In this document: in pieces, positions 61,782 through 64,000 of the stretch
Layout of the letters: each line of letters opens with the position of its first letter
Numbering within the stretch: position 1 is the first letter of the stretch
Origin: Paralvinella palmiformis
Lineage: Eukaryota; Annelida; Polychaeta; Terebellida; Alvinellidae
DNA length: 64,000 nt
Direction of reading: 5' to 3'
Assembly: GCA_025642065.1 (NCBI GenBank)
Contig: JAODUP010000131.1
Location: 1-64,000, forward strand
The notes under the pieces: model-generated
Told to the model about the DNA's origin: nothing
What the model saw: only the letters and a program-made list of their open reading frames with translations
Database searches by the model: none
Program-made: the position numbers and the translations under genes

Positions 61782-61999
61782 CAGACATGGGGTCAATTCA
61801 ATTCCGGAATTGATGGTCAATTCCAATTTTGAGTTGGAATTGAGAAATCTTGAATTGAAATTAGAATTGACAAATTTTGAATTTGAAGTTTCCTACAAAA
61901 CAATTAAATCCAAAAATTAATATACTATTTTTACAATGTTAACACCTACATGTGATGTTAGCAATATACTGGAACCATAATGATCCAGAGCTTTGGTTC

Positions 62000-62042
<43 letters not shown>

Positions 62043-62771
62043 TATGCACACGGACTGTGGCACCCAAAATGAGCATTTAGCCACTGTGACACCACCACAT
62101 AACATACCTGTAATCTATATAGATATTGCTATTTAGGAATTAATTTATTTTATCATCTCACCGGGAATGCCAATCTGGAGCCAAAGTTTGCCCCTCCTCT
62201 CCTCAAACTGTGACTACTAGTACTATAGACTGTCCCCAGACCTAACTATTTAATAACGATTTGAGAGATTTTGTAAACTTACCATATGTTAATGGTTTAG
62301 TACCCAGCAGGGTTGTGAAAGTAAATACAGGGTCTGGCCCCTGCTGGGCGGAGCTAAGTAAATACATTCGTTTCAAGGCTCCTAATGGGCAGTGGAATAT
62401 AAACATACCTTTGACGATTAGAAAATATACTCTTACATGGGGATGCACCCAAGATTATGATCCACCATTTGATATAATACCTCTTTAGCTAACCACATAG
62501 CATGCCTGTAATCTATATAGAGATGTTGCTATTTAGGAATTTACCCCCATTCAATGTTTAGAACAGGCAAAATCAAATTAAATCCACAAATTAATTTACT
62601 GTTTAATTTTTTTATTTCAGAAATATTTCTTCCATGACAATCCTACTTGGAATATAAACTACTCGGAGTATGTATTCCAAGTAGGTACTCGTGGTAAAAA
62701 ATATTAAGCAAAAAAAGAGTGGGAATTGGAATTGAAAATTTGAGGTGGAATTGGAATTGACCCCATGTCTG
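61782..62771 (-). mobile_element. hAT-like non-autonomous element, copy C, complete
   Basis: 990 bp in the opposite orientation to copy B and only 114 bp from B's right target duplication. The ends are exact inverted repeats (CAGACATGGGGTCAATTC), flanked by TGACCCAT (61774-61781) and TGATCCAT (62772-62779), 7 of 8 alike. It keeps one TA tract (62006-62039); the second module is shortened by a deletion. Confidence 0.8.
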
Positions 62772-63480
62772 TGATCCATTTTCTGCTTTGGTGATGTTGA
62801 TTGATTTGTTTTTCAGGGAGAATCGGTGCGGGTGTTTTAAATGGGTTGTGGTCAAAAGCCCCTCCAGGGCTAGTGTTCTAGACTACTCACTAGCCTGAAG
62901 ACAAAATCCACACGTCCCAGGCATCCAGACTATCTATTTTTGCCGTCCCTGCTACCTGGTATCATATAGTGACTATTTAGTATAATGAATAGCACTATTC
63001 ATGAATAGGACGTTATTTACACCAGACGATTTCAAAGTGGTTATCAGTAGTAAAGTGGTTATCAGTAGCAATAGTTCAAATAAAACCACGTCTATTCAAA
63101 ACATAAAAGTACCTCCATTCAGTTAGAATACAATAAATGTCTTCAATAAAACACAATATCTATTAATATCCAATAATAACAAATGTCCCGCAGCATGTAT
63201 CAGCAATGAAAGAAGACTGACTTAGTTTTTCTCAAATCTTATATAACAAGATATGTTTTGCTTGATAGCACTTGAACACAATGATTAGGAGTACAGATAA
63301 ATATATATAAGCAGTCAAACTATTTACTAATTAACAGCTGTAACAACACAGCACCTCTGTAAAGAATCCCAGACACTTAAATCACCTACTGCTATTATAA
63401 CAGGTTCCTTTTGAACTGTTCAAATTGGAGATAGATTATTAGCTGCATAAACACATACTAAACTAATTCTGTGACAGGTG
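62772..63480. other. No supported feature
   Basis: AT-rich sequence, with a short repeat AAAGTGGTTATCAGTAG twice at about 63035-63070. Confidence 0.45.
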
Positions 63481-63532
63481 ATCATATATATTCATATATA
63501 TATATATAGTATAGCCTCACTTCTATGTCAGT

Positions 63533-63896
63533 AGTGAGCTCCGGTGGCCTAGCGGTTAAGCACCCGGCACTTGGTGTCAACGGTCACAGGTTCGAACCCT
63601 GTAAGAGGTCGAAACTTTCCAGGGATTAATTTCTCGGCTTACTACATCGTGGGTGGCTGACCACGTTAAATGGCGCTGTCGTCTCCACTGAATTATTTAA
63701 AATAAAGGGGGACGTTAAAAACCCCCTGAGGACGTAAAACACTCTGGCAGTGACCACCCTCAGGTTATTTCGGCTCCATCTTTCCGTACTGCTCCCCTGT
63801 GAGTGGTGGGGGAGGAGGTTACTCAACCACTTCAACATAGAGGCTGTGCTGATTAAGCGACAGCCTGGGGATTGTCCCCGAACAACAAAACCTAAC
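63533..63896 (+). mobile_element. tRNA-derived SINE, family 2, complete
   Basis: Head GAGCTCCGGTGGCCTAGCGG + TTAAGC (A box) and CACAGGTTCGAACCCTG (B box), then a body of about 280 bp with ACCCCCTGAGGACGTAAAAC and AAGCGACAGCCTGGGGATTG. Flanked by CTTCTATGTCAGT at 63520-63532 and 63897-63909, a 13-bp target duplication. The 3' end of the head does not pair with its 5' end, so it is not a tRNA gene. Confidence 0.85.
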
Positions 63897-63909
63897 CTTC
63901 TATGTCAGT

Positions 63910-63965
63910 GAGCTCCGGTGGCCTAGCGGTTAAGCACCTGTCACAAGTTCGAACCCTTACAGCTT
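63910..63965 (+). mobile_element. SINE family 2, head fragment
   Basis: Starts directly after the target duplication of the previous SINE with GAGCTCCGGTGGCCTAGCGG and keeps a B box (CAAGTTCGAACCCTTA), but then leaves the family sequence. Confidence 0.7.
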
Positions 63966-64000
63966 GTCAATCAATTCACAGATTATCAGAAACATTTCAC

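Noticed and set aside
63533..63612. tRNA gene
   Set aside because: A and B boxes are present, but the 5' and 3' ends cannot form an acceptor stem and a 280-bp SINE body follows.

Overview
This is animal nuclear DNA. It is AT-rich, its genes are split by GT-AG introns, and it is crowded with tRNA-derived SINEs, decayed LINEs, DNA-transposon relics, microsatellites and two long minisatellites. The three recognisable host genes are animal types, and the style of the repeats (SINEs tailed with GATGAT, GAGT or AATC repeats, LINE tails of ATTC/ATTGA, Tigger-, hAT- and Mutator-like relics) fits a lophotrochozoan, most likely a mollusc. That placement is inference; no species can be named from sequence alone.

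Three host genes can be rebuilt exon by exon. (1) A phospholipid scramblase on the minus strand (10145-15963) has nine coding exons that join in phase to give a complete 248-residue protein. Most of its exons lack an ATG and cannot be seen as ordinary ORFs. (2) MPG, the 3-methyladenine DNA glycosylase, lies on the plus strand (37785-39055). It has two exons and 285 residues, all known active-site residues are present, and an ETS + NRF1-type promoter lies about 230 bp upstream. (3) SUZ12, a core subunit of Polycomb repressive complex 2, lies on the minus strand (42117-56971). Fourteen exons join in phase through the zinc finger and the VEFS box to the stop; the first coding exon was not found in the window. 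MPG and SUZ12 converge tail to tail, with about 3.1 kb between their stop codons.

Layout: 0-10 kb holds decayed duplicated coding pieces (P2RX7-like, THAP-like), SINEs, an L1-like relic and a 110-bp tandem repeat. 10-16 kb is the scramblase gene with a Mutator-type transposase relic in one intron. 16-24 kb is SINEs plus a 24-bp and a 30-bp minisatellite. 24-37 kb is dominated by two large LINE relics and Mutator-like terminal-repeat elements. 37-57 kb holds MPG and SUZ12; one SUZ12 intron contains a SINE inside a hAT-like element inside a Tigger-like element. 58-64 kb has an unidentified minus-strand coding segment, a cluster of three hAT-like non-autonomous elements with 8-bp target duplications, and a SINE pair.

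I see no operon, CRISPR array, defence cluster or other multi-gene system. The most novel items are the unnamed hAT-like family with its internal TA-tract module, the unidentified coding segment at 58.4-58.8 kb, and RWD-domain exons inside a SUZ12 intron. All alignments to known families were made by eye from memory of the families and need a database search to confirm.
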